Under the pieces are notes generated by a model, which worked only from the letters and a program-made list of their open reading frames with translations, was not told the DNA's origin and made no database searches. From NCBI GenBank assembly GCA_013400975.1, contig WBMZ01012664.1, positions 186,001-250,000 of the forward strand: DNA of 64,000 nt, given 5' to 3'. Positions 53,149 through 64,000 of the stretch are shown in pieces (the first letter of the stretch is position 1; each line of letters starts with the position of its first letter). The DNA comes from Atrichornis clamosus (lineage: Eukaryota > Chordata > Aves > Passeriformes > Menuridae). A program made the position numbers and the translations under genes.

Positions 53149-56100
53149 GTGAAAATATAAATTGTTAAAAGTATGTTATATTTTCGTGCTTCATTTTGCA
53201 TGTGAGCACATAGAGTAATGTGACAAGGGATCTCTCTATTCAGTAGGGAGGGTTCATTGCTTCTATCCTCTCTCCTCATTGACAAACTGACTAAAGCTCT
53301 CAGAGGTTGGTTTGGTTTGTGGTTTTTTCCAATATCAAAAAGAAAAAGCAACAGCATGTATTAATGTACTTTTCAAATCTCAGTTATTTAAGAGTACAAA
53401 ATTTCATTTTGTTGTTTGCCTTAGAGAAATTCTAGTAATTTGTTTCTGTAATTAATTTACACAAAAGTACTCTTCAAAATGTTTGGCAGGGTTGGAAACC
53501 TGATTGAGACTGTTCAGGGGAATCAGAGACATAAAATCAAAATAGTTCAACTACTGATTTTTTAAAATGTCTTCCCTGAAACACATGGCAGAAAATTCCC
53601 TCTCTGAGACATTTAAAAATGGACCAAACTAAATCCTGAGAATTATCTTGAGTTGACTAATACCTGAACCATCCTCTTACCCTCTCTGACAAAGAGGACT
53701 ACTGAATTTTTTCCAGTTTAAAAACTTTCCTGGCAATAGGTAGGCTGTTCACTGCACGTTAACTGGTGCAATAGTAAGCAGTAATTTGCCCCATCTATGG
53801 CTAGAGACAATAATGAAAATCATGCATACACACATCACAAGACACTTGGTCTGTTTTTGATGAAATTATAAGTCACAGTTAGAGAAATGATAACAATTTA
53901 GAAAGAAAGAAGGCCATAAATCTATAAAAAAGTCAAAATCTGCTATACTGAGTAAACAATGGGAGAACATGTACATTCTCAATTTGCATACAGTTAATTT
54001 TATTTTAAACTAAATTAAAGCTCTCCATCTGCAAAAGCAAATATTGAAGACAACATGTAAAGTTTAATTGCTTTATCCATTCCTTTTTGAAGACAAAAAA
54101 AAGACAGAGGAGGAAAATACTAGGCTTGCTAAGAGTATTTGTATGGCTCTGGAGAGACTATAATACAGCCTCAGAACAGAATCCCCTCACCCACTATCAG
54201 TTCCAAAACAGAGGAAAATTTGAAAAACATTCATGAAAACCTCTTGTTATATAAATTATACGCAGTACTGAATAATGGAATGACCTGTTGATTTTCCTTC
54301 CCTTTGAATGACTAAAGCCTGTGGCTGTGATTTTCATCACAAATGTGGAAAGGTGGTTTCTAACTTCTGCAAATAAATAATAGCAATGCTCCCATCTTCA
54401 GGTGCAAGACAAGTTGGAAATTTCAAGCACTCACCTGCAGCATGCAGATTCAGAGGATTAAGCTTGCCTCTTTTCTATCATTTTTAAGACCTTAAATTAT
54501 CATCTCTTCACCTAATAGACCAAGTAACTTCTTTATGAGGAACTATGTTGGATATTAATGAAAAGAACTTAGTCTCATCAAACAGCATAAGCAATCTCTA
54601 TTTAATTCACAAAATTGTAAATCAGTACAGATTAATTTTTACTACCATAGCTATAAATTCAGCAGAAGAAATAAACATGTCTAGTTTCAAATCAGTGAAT
54701 AGCCTATTGTTATTAAACTATTAAGCTTATTAAAAACCTGAGGAATGTATTTAAAAATTTCATCAAATCCAGGCCAAAATGTTTAGCATCAGGTGTAAGA
54801 CAAATGCAGCAATGTTTATTTTCCTCTGAATAAACCATTGTTTTCAGCAATGAGATGAGAGAGCAGGTAGATGTTAGATGCTGCTGCTATATGGAAGTAT
54901 ATTTTTGCTGATTTACTTAGCATTCATAAATCAGCACGACTGTTCAATGTGTATAAGGACTTCAATTCATCCCAGAGTACCAGCATGTAAACAGTATGTC
55001 CACACAGAACACTTTGTCTTCACTCAGACAACTGGGAGATGCTTTACTATTTTATTTGCTAAAAGCGTAATGCTGTTTCTATGAAAATTAGTAACTACAT
55101 CAAATGTAAATGAAGCTGCCCTATAGACCTCATAGATCATGGTGACAAGTTATTTATGAGATTTTCTCTAAATATATGTTGAAAATGATAAACCTGTGTG
55201 ATCACTCCGAGATCAACCTCCCCCGGCACAATGAGACTGCAGTAAACATTGCACATTATTGTCTGGTTACTTGATTACTGGCATTAGCATAAACTACTAG
55301 AACCAACAATTCTGATAAATATTCCTAGAAAAATCAAGTTTTAACTGACATTACGCAGTTTTGACAGATCAGTAAGCCCCTGTATTAGCATTGTAATTGC
55401 AAAAACTGTCATTGCTCTTTTATGTTCTTGCTCCTTACTGAAGCCTCTGATCTCCTGTAAAGTTTAATTCCCACCCCTTGCCTTCCTTGGCTCTGTACAC
55501 CACACTTTATATTCCCATCTAAAAGACCAAGCTCACATACCAGGTTTTCTGATTGTGCTAAGGACTACACAAAGACAGAAGATGTAGTAGCTATGTGACC
55601 TATTTCTACAATTCTGAATTCTTTTCCTGGGCTTCCACAGGAGATACGACGACTACATTTGTCCCACAGTCCCAGCTGCATAGTAGGTGATTGCAGCACT
55701 GTCACAACTGAGGAACTACTGGGAGAATTAGGCTACAGAGAATTATATTCCTCTATCCATCTGTGTCATTTCATTAACACAGGGGCTCCTGCAGAACCAG
55801 GACCTGTACTGCATGAAATCCTGGTCCAGCCTCTCCAGCCTGCTCCAGGTTAGCAGAGTGGCATCACTCTGCCTCTGCAGATGGACCGGCCTTTAGCTAC
55901 AAGAAAGCTGGTGAATGGGTTTAAATTAATTTATCTACATTGAGCTTAGATGTTTCCAGTCCTTAAACACTTCCACTGAGTCTCAGTAGCAACTGGCATG
56001 ATCAGTCCTTTGAAACAGCCAGCCTCTACACTGGTAACACTGGTCCTTTCCCAACTGTGTTGGGACAAGGTCTCGTAAAGCTAAATAGGAGAGGGGAAGG

Positions 56101-58979
56101 GAATCGTATTTATTGTCAAAACCCAAAGCATATTCATTACTTCCAAAACATATGGTCTGGAAGGTTGTTGGAACTATGTGCATGAATTAGATTATTTATC
56201 TTGTCATAGGCATTAAATATTTCACTTGACTGCAGTATTCTGTGGGAGAAACAATCCTATTCTGGTTAAATAAGTGATACAAAATGTCTATTAAGGTGAA
56301 CTAAGCCTTTGAGTTTCTTAGAAATTACTATAGGGATTTTTGCACTATTATTTCCAAATGGGTGTCTGGTAATACTGGTCTGTAAAATATAACCAGCCCC
56401 ACAGAAACAATAAATGAATTGCTAATAGCTCCCTCATCTTATGAACATATGACATTTAATAAACATTTTTCATGCTAAATGTTACTTTATTCCTTCCACA
56501 GATCATTAAGCTGTCCTTCACTTTCCTGCTACACGAAAATGTTTCAGATGCAATCCTGTTTACTGCTCTCTAAAGGCATAGAAAATTTTGTAGTGTTTTG
56601 TCAATTTCTTAAAACTAATTACTTTCTTCAACTTCAGGACAAGGAATGTACATCAATTTGTGAAAAAAAGAAAACCAACAAGAAGCCAGCTTTATTCCCT
56701 AATGTTTCAAGTAATTTAGTTTTACGGCAGTCAAAAAACAAACAAGCAGCAGAGTACAGGTATTTACAACAAGATTTTACAATATTAACTGAAGGTTTTA
56801 AAGGCTGTGAGCTATACATCTCCAATGACAAGAAAGTTGACATATTTATTTATACTCATACTTAGTTGCCTAGATAACTGGACTGAGTTTTGCAGTAAAG
56901 GAATCAAGAGACTCAGAGATGTGGGACTCTCAGAATCTTTTAGAAAGATGCTAGTTTTTATCTGCATTGATTTGGGAAACAACATTTCTCTAGGAATCCT
57001 ATTTTGACAATAGCAACTATATTTGCTGTACACTTTCTCATATTGCTCCATTTTAAATAACTTAGGATGTAGAAAGAGAATTGGTTGTACTTGCTCCTGT
57101 TACTCTGTGCCTGTTTCTCTCACGTGGTTTAAGTGTCTGCCTTACACAGCAGCATTACTGAGCCTCATTTCCAACACTTCTGTATTACAGGCTCAGAAGA
57201 CAACAAAAGAGCATAATGACTTAATCAAATTCTTTTTCTGCTTGTGTGGAATTTACCATCTTATGGGCAGGTACATCTGTATGTCAAGAGTCTCTTGACC
57301 CACCTTCCTGAACCATCACAAGTTTAACACCAAGATCTCTGATGCTCTTCCAAATTTTACTGAGAGTCCTTTCTCTAGGAAACCCTTCATGCCTCAGATC
57401 CAGCTGCAGACAAGCAATCCACATGTGTGGGATGCTTAAAAGGGTTTTATTTAAAAGAGGCTGTTTGCAGCTACATAGATCTGCCCTATTTAGCGAGGAA
57501 GAAGAGCAGCATCCCTTCTTTTTGTTATTCCTTTCAATTTCACAGGGCCACATACTTGTAAGCTTTCAAGACTATTGCAGTGAACTTTATCCGCAAACAT
57601 AGCATTTGTCCAACATCTCTTATGATTCAAGGGAGCAAATACTAAATAAGGGTTCTCAAAAACACTCCCATAACTGTGCAATTCTCCCATGCCTGCAAGA
57701 TGTATAGCAAGGAACTGACCTAGGCACCTCTCTCCTTTTTTCAATGCTAATTCCCTCTAAGAATTTTACAACTCAACTGTAGAGTTGTGGTTTCTCTAAA
57801 AACGCTGCTGCATGTTTGCTTGCTGTCACAGTGTGTAAGCCATGTACGTACACAGCACTGCTTGCTCTGTACTTATGAAATATGTGGTGTTAAACATTAC
57901 AGGGACAAAAGCTCAGGTGTAAGTGCCACAGAAACTATCTTTTTTGGTTACTGTTACCTGGGAAATTTCTACAAAAACATTCTGTAATTCCACAGAAACA
58001 TTTTATTTAAATCTGGTGAGTGAAAGCAAACACCTGAAGTGAATATTTCACTATATAGTGTTTTTAGATTCAAAAAAGGCTCCTTGAAGGTTAAAACACT
58101 TCAGTACTTAAATTTTAGTGCTCTCTCAAGTCACCTACCGGATGCCTTTGTCAAACTCTGTCCTTTGAGGATGATGCACTGTATGAGCAGTCTTAATGGA
58201 AATACACTGGTAATTGTCAGCCTATTTATGATATCAAACCCCAATCAGCAGCTGAGAGCAGAAGAGCTCTGCTTTCCTCTAAGCTAAAATGCTTTCTTGA
58301 CATCTGAGAATGATTTGTTCAAGCTAATCAATACTCAGCCAGGTCTGATGGAGAAGCACACTGACTTGGACACACCTCTGCAGCACACAGAGCACTGTGT
58401 CAGAAATGCCAGACTTTTGAAGCAAGATAGTGAGATGAGTTATTTGTTGAGATGTGAGAACTACGGAGTTCGAGTATCAAGGCACCAAGGGAATGTCCCT
58501 TTTACCTGGAGCTGTCACAGTTCAAATGGTGGCACTTCCATCTGGCTGTGGGTGTTGGCACACATGTCCTGACAACATCAGACCAGCTTGTGTTCATGAC
58601 CCCACAGACAGCATAACAAATAATGCCCCACACCATGCAGTTAGATATACAACATGCAAATGCAATCATGGCTTTTTCCCATGCCTATGTTGCCTTGCTT
58701 ATGGAAATATATTCTGCTTAAAAGTCATTAGCTAATAAACAACTAAGTTGCAGCAAAAATGAATGGCAAGAAATGCTTTTCCTCAGAGTCTGAGTATCTT
58801 GTGCAATTTTAGATGCAAGCCATGAATTTATGAGTTCTGATATGTAGGAAACAATGAGAAAATTACTTGACTGCTTTTGTGTTTGAACACTGTTAAGGGT
58901 TCAAATTCTTTACTACCATGAATACATTAGAACATTAACTACTATAAATACCCATAACAAAGGTGGTCTAAAAATGTTA

Positions 58980-59330
58980 ATGCTGGGGTTGAGTAATATG
59001 ACTCATCCATGAGATTTGAAGCAGACAGGGCTATGATAAAAAGAATCATTAGCAGCTATCACCAGCAATAAAAGATAGCATATTAGAACAAAAGCGTGTG
59101 ATGTGCACAGAACCCAGAATCACCTACAGCGAGAGCAGCAAAATTAAAGCTGCTGTTTGCCCTCATTTGTATATGGTGGTACCCTGCTATTAATTGTTAT
59201 GAATATGATGCGAGAATGGTGCCAAAGGGCCCCGTATATAGAAATATTAAGCTCATGGAGTGTAATCACTCTCTCAGAGCCATTCAGACAAATGAATTGC
59301 TCGTGCACAGATCAGATGTAAACCAAAACA
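58980..59330. promoter_or_regulatory. Possible conserved non-coding block
   Basis: The stretch has no repeat character, balanced base composition and dense TF-like cores (AATTAAAG, ATTAATTG, TGACTCAT, GATAAAAAG). It looks unlike the drifted AT-rich intron on either side. This is a visual impression only; conservation is untested. Confidence 0.2.
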
Positions 59331-62300
59331 ACCAGGATGGCACCTGTGTGCTGGTGCCTGCAGCACTGGCAGCTACCCGTGGCCAGCTCACAGCTACTGC
59401 AGAACTGCACACACAACAGGAGGTGACAAAAATGGGGTAAAAAGGAGGAAAATGCATTCTGCGACCTTCATAAACACAAACCATTATTTAAAAGCCAGAC
59501 AGAGTGGTTTAGATGAATGTGGAGCTCATTTGTTAACATTTCACAGAAGATTGAAAGAGCCCCTATGGCCTGTCCCCTGCAAGACACCTCAGTGACACCC
59601 GTGCTTCAGATGATCAAAGTGCACTTTTCTTTCTTCTTGTTTCATCTCCATTCCACAAACTTTACGGTGCCTCAAAGAATTTAATATTTCCCAGTAAATC
59701 TCAGAGAACTTTCCCCCATCAAAGAGCTTTTTCCTTCCAGGTTTGAGACACTTTATCTTACTCTGACTCAGATCTTAACAGTATTGAGGAATACAGTGTC
59801 TCCCTTATAAGGCCTTACTACTAGGGCATAAATTGTTTTGACAAACAAAAACACGGCAAAAGGAAGGTCTGTACTCTTTTCCACTCAACAAACTAGATGT
59901 GTCAGTAAGTAAATTAGTTTTGTAGGATAGTCTAGAAAATGAAAATAAGATAAAATAATGTTATAACCTGCTTAGACTTCTAGAGTTCTTTTGTTGTTGT
60001 TTGTTTCAAATCAGAAGGACTTTGCTCAGAGCAAAGCTGTGAGCTGTAGTCAAAACTTTTTACTTCCTTGTGGGCTATTCAACTTTTATAAACCATCGAT
60101 GTGGAAAGAAGGGCTCTCCTTTTTCATGCTTGGCTCCACCTCTGCACCTTCCTTCATACCTTGAGCAACTTTAAAGCTCTGCAAATGGTTGAGGAGCAGG
60201 CAGCAGGCAGTGTGTGCCCTGTGAGTACTGACCCAGCGCCACCACGACTCCAGAGCAGGGCAAACATGGGCATAACACACCTCAGAGGGCAGAGAAATCC
60301 CCAGGCAAGGGTAAATACATCAACTGTCCCTGTACTGCCCAAAGCATTTGTGTCTCTAAAAAACAAATGTAAACCAATACAGAAAACATCTGGATTTTTT
60401 TTTTTCCTTATCATTAGTAGATTAGAGCCAGGGGTATGGAAATCACCTTTACATAAAAGCTAAATGAATTTTGAACCAAGGCCTGTACAAGAGGGAAACA
60501 AGTGAACTCTACTACAGCTTCAGCTTATACAGTCTTTGGATAATGTGCTACCCACATGAAATAGGGTTTTCTCCCTTGAAATACCCCAGTCTGAGAAATT
60601 ACATGTGTATATGGTCACGAAGTAAGAATGATTGCATCTCATGTGTAAATTCCCATAAAATCTCTATGAAACACTACAATCTATTTCTAGCAGAAACACA
60701 GGGTACCATATGGCAAGGTCTTATCTTTTTAGCAAGTCATAAAACCAAAGGTGTATGTGACCCAACAAGAAGACAGTGCTTCTGAATTACAAGAGAAAAA
60801 CATAATATATCAGCAATTCAGAAGGAAGGTAAAAATTCCCGCTACCTATGCAGATATTTTATTCTTACTAGATGAGACTGCTTTGCAAATTAATTCATTT
60901 ATGAATACAGTTACATAGATAGCAAGGTGGGAAAAGCTCTGGGTTATCAAATGGACTTGCATTTTGTCTGCCAACATCGCCTGCTAAATTGAGGCAAAAA
61001 CCGACAAATGACCTCACAATTGACAGGACCATGGTTACTGGGCTGGAAGTCTCCACGAAAAATTCAATTTTTTGCAGTGGCAATATTACAGACAAAATAG
61101 TCAAAAATGTGTGAAATACACTGTAATATGCTCACAGAGCTCAATAAAGTGAAGGGAAAAGAGACAAAGACACTTCTATTGTGATTTATACTTGAGGGTC
61201 AGAATTTCAGGTAGCAAGTAACATCAGATAGGAAAATTAACCTGAGAAATGGTGAAAAGGTGCCAAAGTTGAGCAGCACAATTTTCCGGTCTCTGCTCCA
61301 AACCTCACTAAAGTAGAATTGCTGCTGACCTGAGATGAAAAGTATGATTTCACAGCAAGCTTTGGGAAGCTGGTTCTCTTAAATTTATTTTATTTTGCCT
61401 GTATATGGTTTCAAAACCAGAAAGTCCAGCTATCACCTCTTTTTCATCTAGCAACACATCTATTTCACTCTTATGTTTGTGGCAGGACTGAGGATATTGA
61501 AAAGTGTTATAACCAGTAAGAAAGACAAGTCCTATTGCAATGGCATGAAGATGCCAGGCAGCCTAAGGCTGGTGTTCAGAGAGTAGATTACACCTGTATC
61601 ACTCTAACCAAATTCATTAATCAGACTGCTAAGGTACTTTTTCTTTGGAACGTGTCTGGGTCAGCAAACAGCAGAGAGAGCTCTAGAACATGGTTCTGAT
61701 CCAAACCCTCCCTTTTCCAGAACATTTAAAGAAAGGGAAATATTGCTCTTCAGAGGAGCTGCAAGGCTCTGGCAAAATATTATCTATATTTTCTGGGACT
61801 GTGACTGCAGAACTCCCCAGTCAGCTGTTTCATTCATCACATTTACCAGCAGCAGTCTTTTTCCCTAAAATGCTGTACAGAATACCAATCTCATCCTGCT
61901 ACTTCCTTGGTCCATTATGTCAAATGTTAATCTGTGTGAAAGAAGGGACCCTATTGCTGCTTAAGCTGACAACAGCAGCAACAGGTATTTAGATTTCAGA
62001 GTAGCTCTACAAAGGGTGAGTAAACACCCTGGCATCAATGAAAAAGTACTTCCTACAATTGCTATAAATCCATTACCTTTACCAGGTATGCAGATAAAAA
62101 TGAAGTTTTTTTTTCCAGACACGTTTGTGAAGAATTCAGTAGCTTGTAATATCAGAGAACATCAGCAGCAGCAATACTGTTTCCTCAAAGGAAAACAGTT
62201 GTCCATTGCAAACTGCTGTACTCTCCTTTTTTTCTGCAGCTGTGCACTACATGTAACTAACTTTCAAGAATATTTTAAGCTGAAAAACCAGCTGTCTCTA

Positions 62301-62984
62301 TTTTTCATTTGCCAAGTGCACTTCCCATTGAGGATTAGAGATTTTCTTCCCTTAAATGAAACAGAAAAGAGAGCCTAACATATGATGAAAAACATACTTA
62401 GGCACCTAAATACCTTTGTAAAATACCCCAATACCTTGTAAAATAAAGCTGAAGTCACTTTCAAAACAGAAACCAGTCATCTTAGACTCATACCTCTTAA
62501 GCTCTCTTCAAAATTTTATTTCTTGGGGGTAACTTCTAGGTTGTGAGGACAAGTGACTCTTGCACCAAGCCTCCCTTGCACACTTTCAGGAGGAGAACAC
62601 CCTCACGTAGCTATTGGTGCATGGAAGGACAGCCCATCATGAATTATCACAGTCCAGGAATACCTCGTGGCCTTGCAGCTGGTTCTTGCCTGACATTGTT
62701 ATTACTGCTCACACAAGGTAGTTCAGGTTGGCTCTCAGACGCCTACATTTGCTAGGAAAGAGCCATTTTGCTGAGATGTCTCCTCCTACTTTTTCCAAGC
62801 AGCTGCCTCAGTGGAAAGCTAGCAGGGCACCAACAGCTGGAGTCTGCACTCCCATGGGGGAAACTTCTTTGGAGATCCAGCAGCTACAGAAGGCAGCTGA
62901 TCTGAGCCACCTGTACTGTTATATTATTATGCTGGCCAGCTGAGGTCTTAAACACATCTTAAGCTCCAAGGTGCAGAACCTGAT

Positions 62985-63125
62985 TTTTCTAACATGTAGG
63001 AATTTTCCTTTGATTTCCAGTCTAAATTCATACTGCACCAACTTAAACCCATTCATTCTCGTACCAACATTACCTTTCAGCTTCAATCATTCCTATATTT
63101 CCTTTATATTTATCCACTTGGTGTA
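62985..63125 (-). mobile_element. CR1 LINE fragment, reverse orientation
   Basis: The plus strand resembles the antisense of the CR1 3' region: AGGAATTTTCCTTTGATTTC, CAGTCTAAATTCATACTGCA, CCAACTTAAACCCATTCATT, CTCGTACC. This corresponds to the CR1 sense block that runs through the conserved GGTTTAGATTGGATATTAGG-type sequence. The copy is old and diverged, with fuzzy edges. Confidence 0.68.
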
Positions 63126-64000
63126 TTTATAGACCCAATGACACCTCTGACATATTTCCCAGGCCATCACTCTATACAGCTGCAATTTCCTGACAGACTT
63201 TGGAACATCTATCAATTACTGTACTGGATCAGCAATATTTCACTCAAACAATGGCATTCAAATACTTTAAAAAAAAACGGATCACTGCCTCTACCATCAC
63301 TTTCTACACTCCTAAAACATAGCATATGAAAAGAGTAAAAAATATAACATGTACCTATGGGTGCTGCCAGAATCACCAGAAGCAAAACAAAAAACTCCAA
63401 TCACTAAGCAAGAATCAAGGAGGTAAAAAGCTCTGACTAGTGCATTTGAGTACAGATTCCTCACGGGAGAGAAGAACACAAGATCTGCCCTTCAAAGTGC
63501 AATTTCACTCAAACAGGTACATCAAGGACTGTGCTGGCTGGCACAGCTGCCCGTTCCACTACCAGTCCAGCTGTGAGAAAACCGTCACAATGAAGCTGGA
63601 GATTTTCCTTAGATCCCTTTTGCCTATGAAGAAGATTTCTGCCCCACTAACTGGATTTTATCTAGAATTATAAACCAGAGAGAATTTAATAGAGAAAATG
63701 CGTTCCCATCATATTTGTGTGATAACTTACAGATAAAATAAATCAAAACAGTTCAAGATCTAACTCTTTTCTATAAACAAATCTTGCACTGAGGAACAAT
63801 TTTTAGAATAAAAATATTTTGGTTTTAGAAAGGAATATAATATTCAAGACAGAGGTCTTAAGATTGCACTTCTAAAAGCAATTTTTACAAAACCATGTTG
63901 TGGTAATTAGAGGTTATGTACACACAGAGTCATACAAGAAATGCAGTTGTATGCTGTGCTTTTGTCTTTTGTGTAGGTGTGAAACACTGCTGCACGGATC

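Larger units (their letters stand above)
49023..64000 (-). other. NRG3: NRG3 intron upstream of the microexon (partial, at least 15 kb)
   Basis: The intron ends at the acceptor at 49023 and runs off the right edge. The previous exon should encode the end of the EGF domain (CRCKEGYQGVRCDQF in neuregulin-3, from memory). I searched by eye for its reverse complement, and for CLNDGECF, and found neither. Contents are a (TA)n repeat at 53.1 kb, a CR1 remnant at 63.0 kb, a GC-richer patch at 51.7-52.1 kb with meaningless overlapping open frames, and a possible non-coding regulatory block near 59.0-59.3 kb. Otherwise I see nothing assignable. Confidence 0.85.

Noticed and set aside
54390..54480. Minus-strand donor CTGCAG|GTGAGTGC near 54.43 kb
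   Set aside because: The donor is good but no plausible acceptor with an open exon precedes it, and the sequence matches no NRG3 segment.
1..64000. tRNA, rRNA, CRISPR arrays, bacterial operons, intact retroviral or LINE coding regions
   Set aside because: Scanned by eye on both strands; none found. Only truncated, non-coding CR1 remnants are recognisable.

Overview
The window is vertebrate nuclear DNA, most probably from a bird. It is AT-rich, has no bacterial-style gene packing, and carries only a few decayed interspersed repeats. The recognisable ones are fragments of the CR1 LINE family typical of birds and other reptiles; I saw no primate or rodent SINE. Open frames of 60-150 codons occur on both strands throughout, but nearly all look like chance frames in non-coding DNA.

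The one gene I can name is neuregulin-3 (NRG3), transcribed right to left (minus strand). Two of its internal exons are present. A 27-nt microexon at 48996-49022 encodes the juxtamembrane stretch TDHLGIEFM, and a 103-nt exon at 11620-11722 encodes ESEEVYQRQ plus the transmembrane helix. They are separated by a 37.3-kb intron, and their split glutamate codon joins in phase (G + AG). The remaining sequence is intron: at least 11.6 kb downstream of the transmembrane exon, and at least 15 kb upstream of the microexon. The EGF-domain exons should lie beyond the right edge and the cytoplasmic-tail exons beyond the left edge; I found neither inside.

Within the introns are three CR1 remnants (about 21.7-21.9 kb minus, 36.5-36.7 kb plus, 63.0-63.1 kb minus), several simple repeats, short tandem duplications, two potential hairpins, and blocks that look like regulatory elements.

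The most interesting unexplained structure is at 41.27-42.0 kb on the minus strand. Three short GT-AG introns (116, 112 and 84 bp) can be drawn, with the first two joining exons in one open frame. The stop codon falls 22 nt before the last exon junction, and an AATAAA signal follows. This could be the 3' end of a small undescribed transcription unit nested in the NRG3 intron. Further consensus donors on the same strand at 42.5, 45.1, 45.7 and 46.0 kb and a CpG cluster near 45.8 kb might belong to its 5' part or to an alternative promoter. All of that is inference and needs transcript data.
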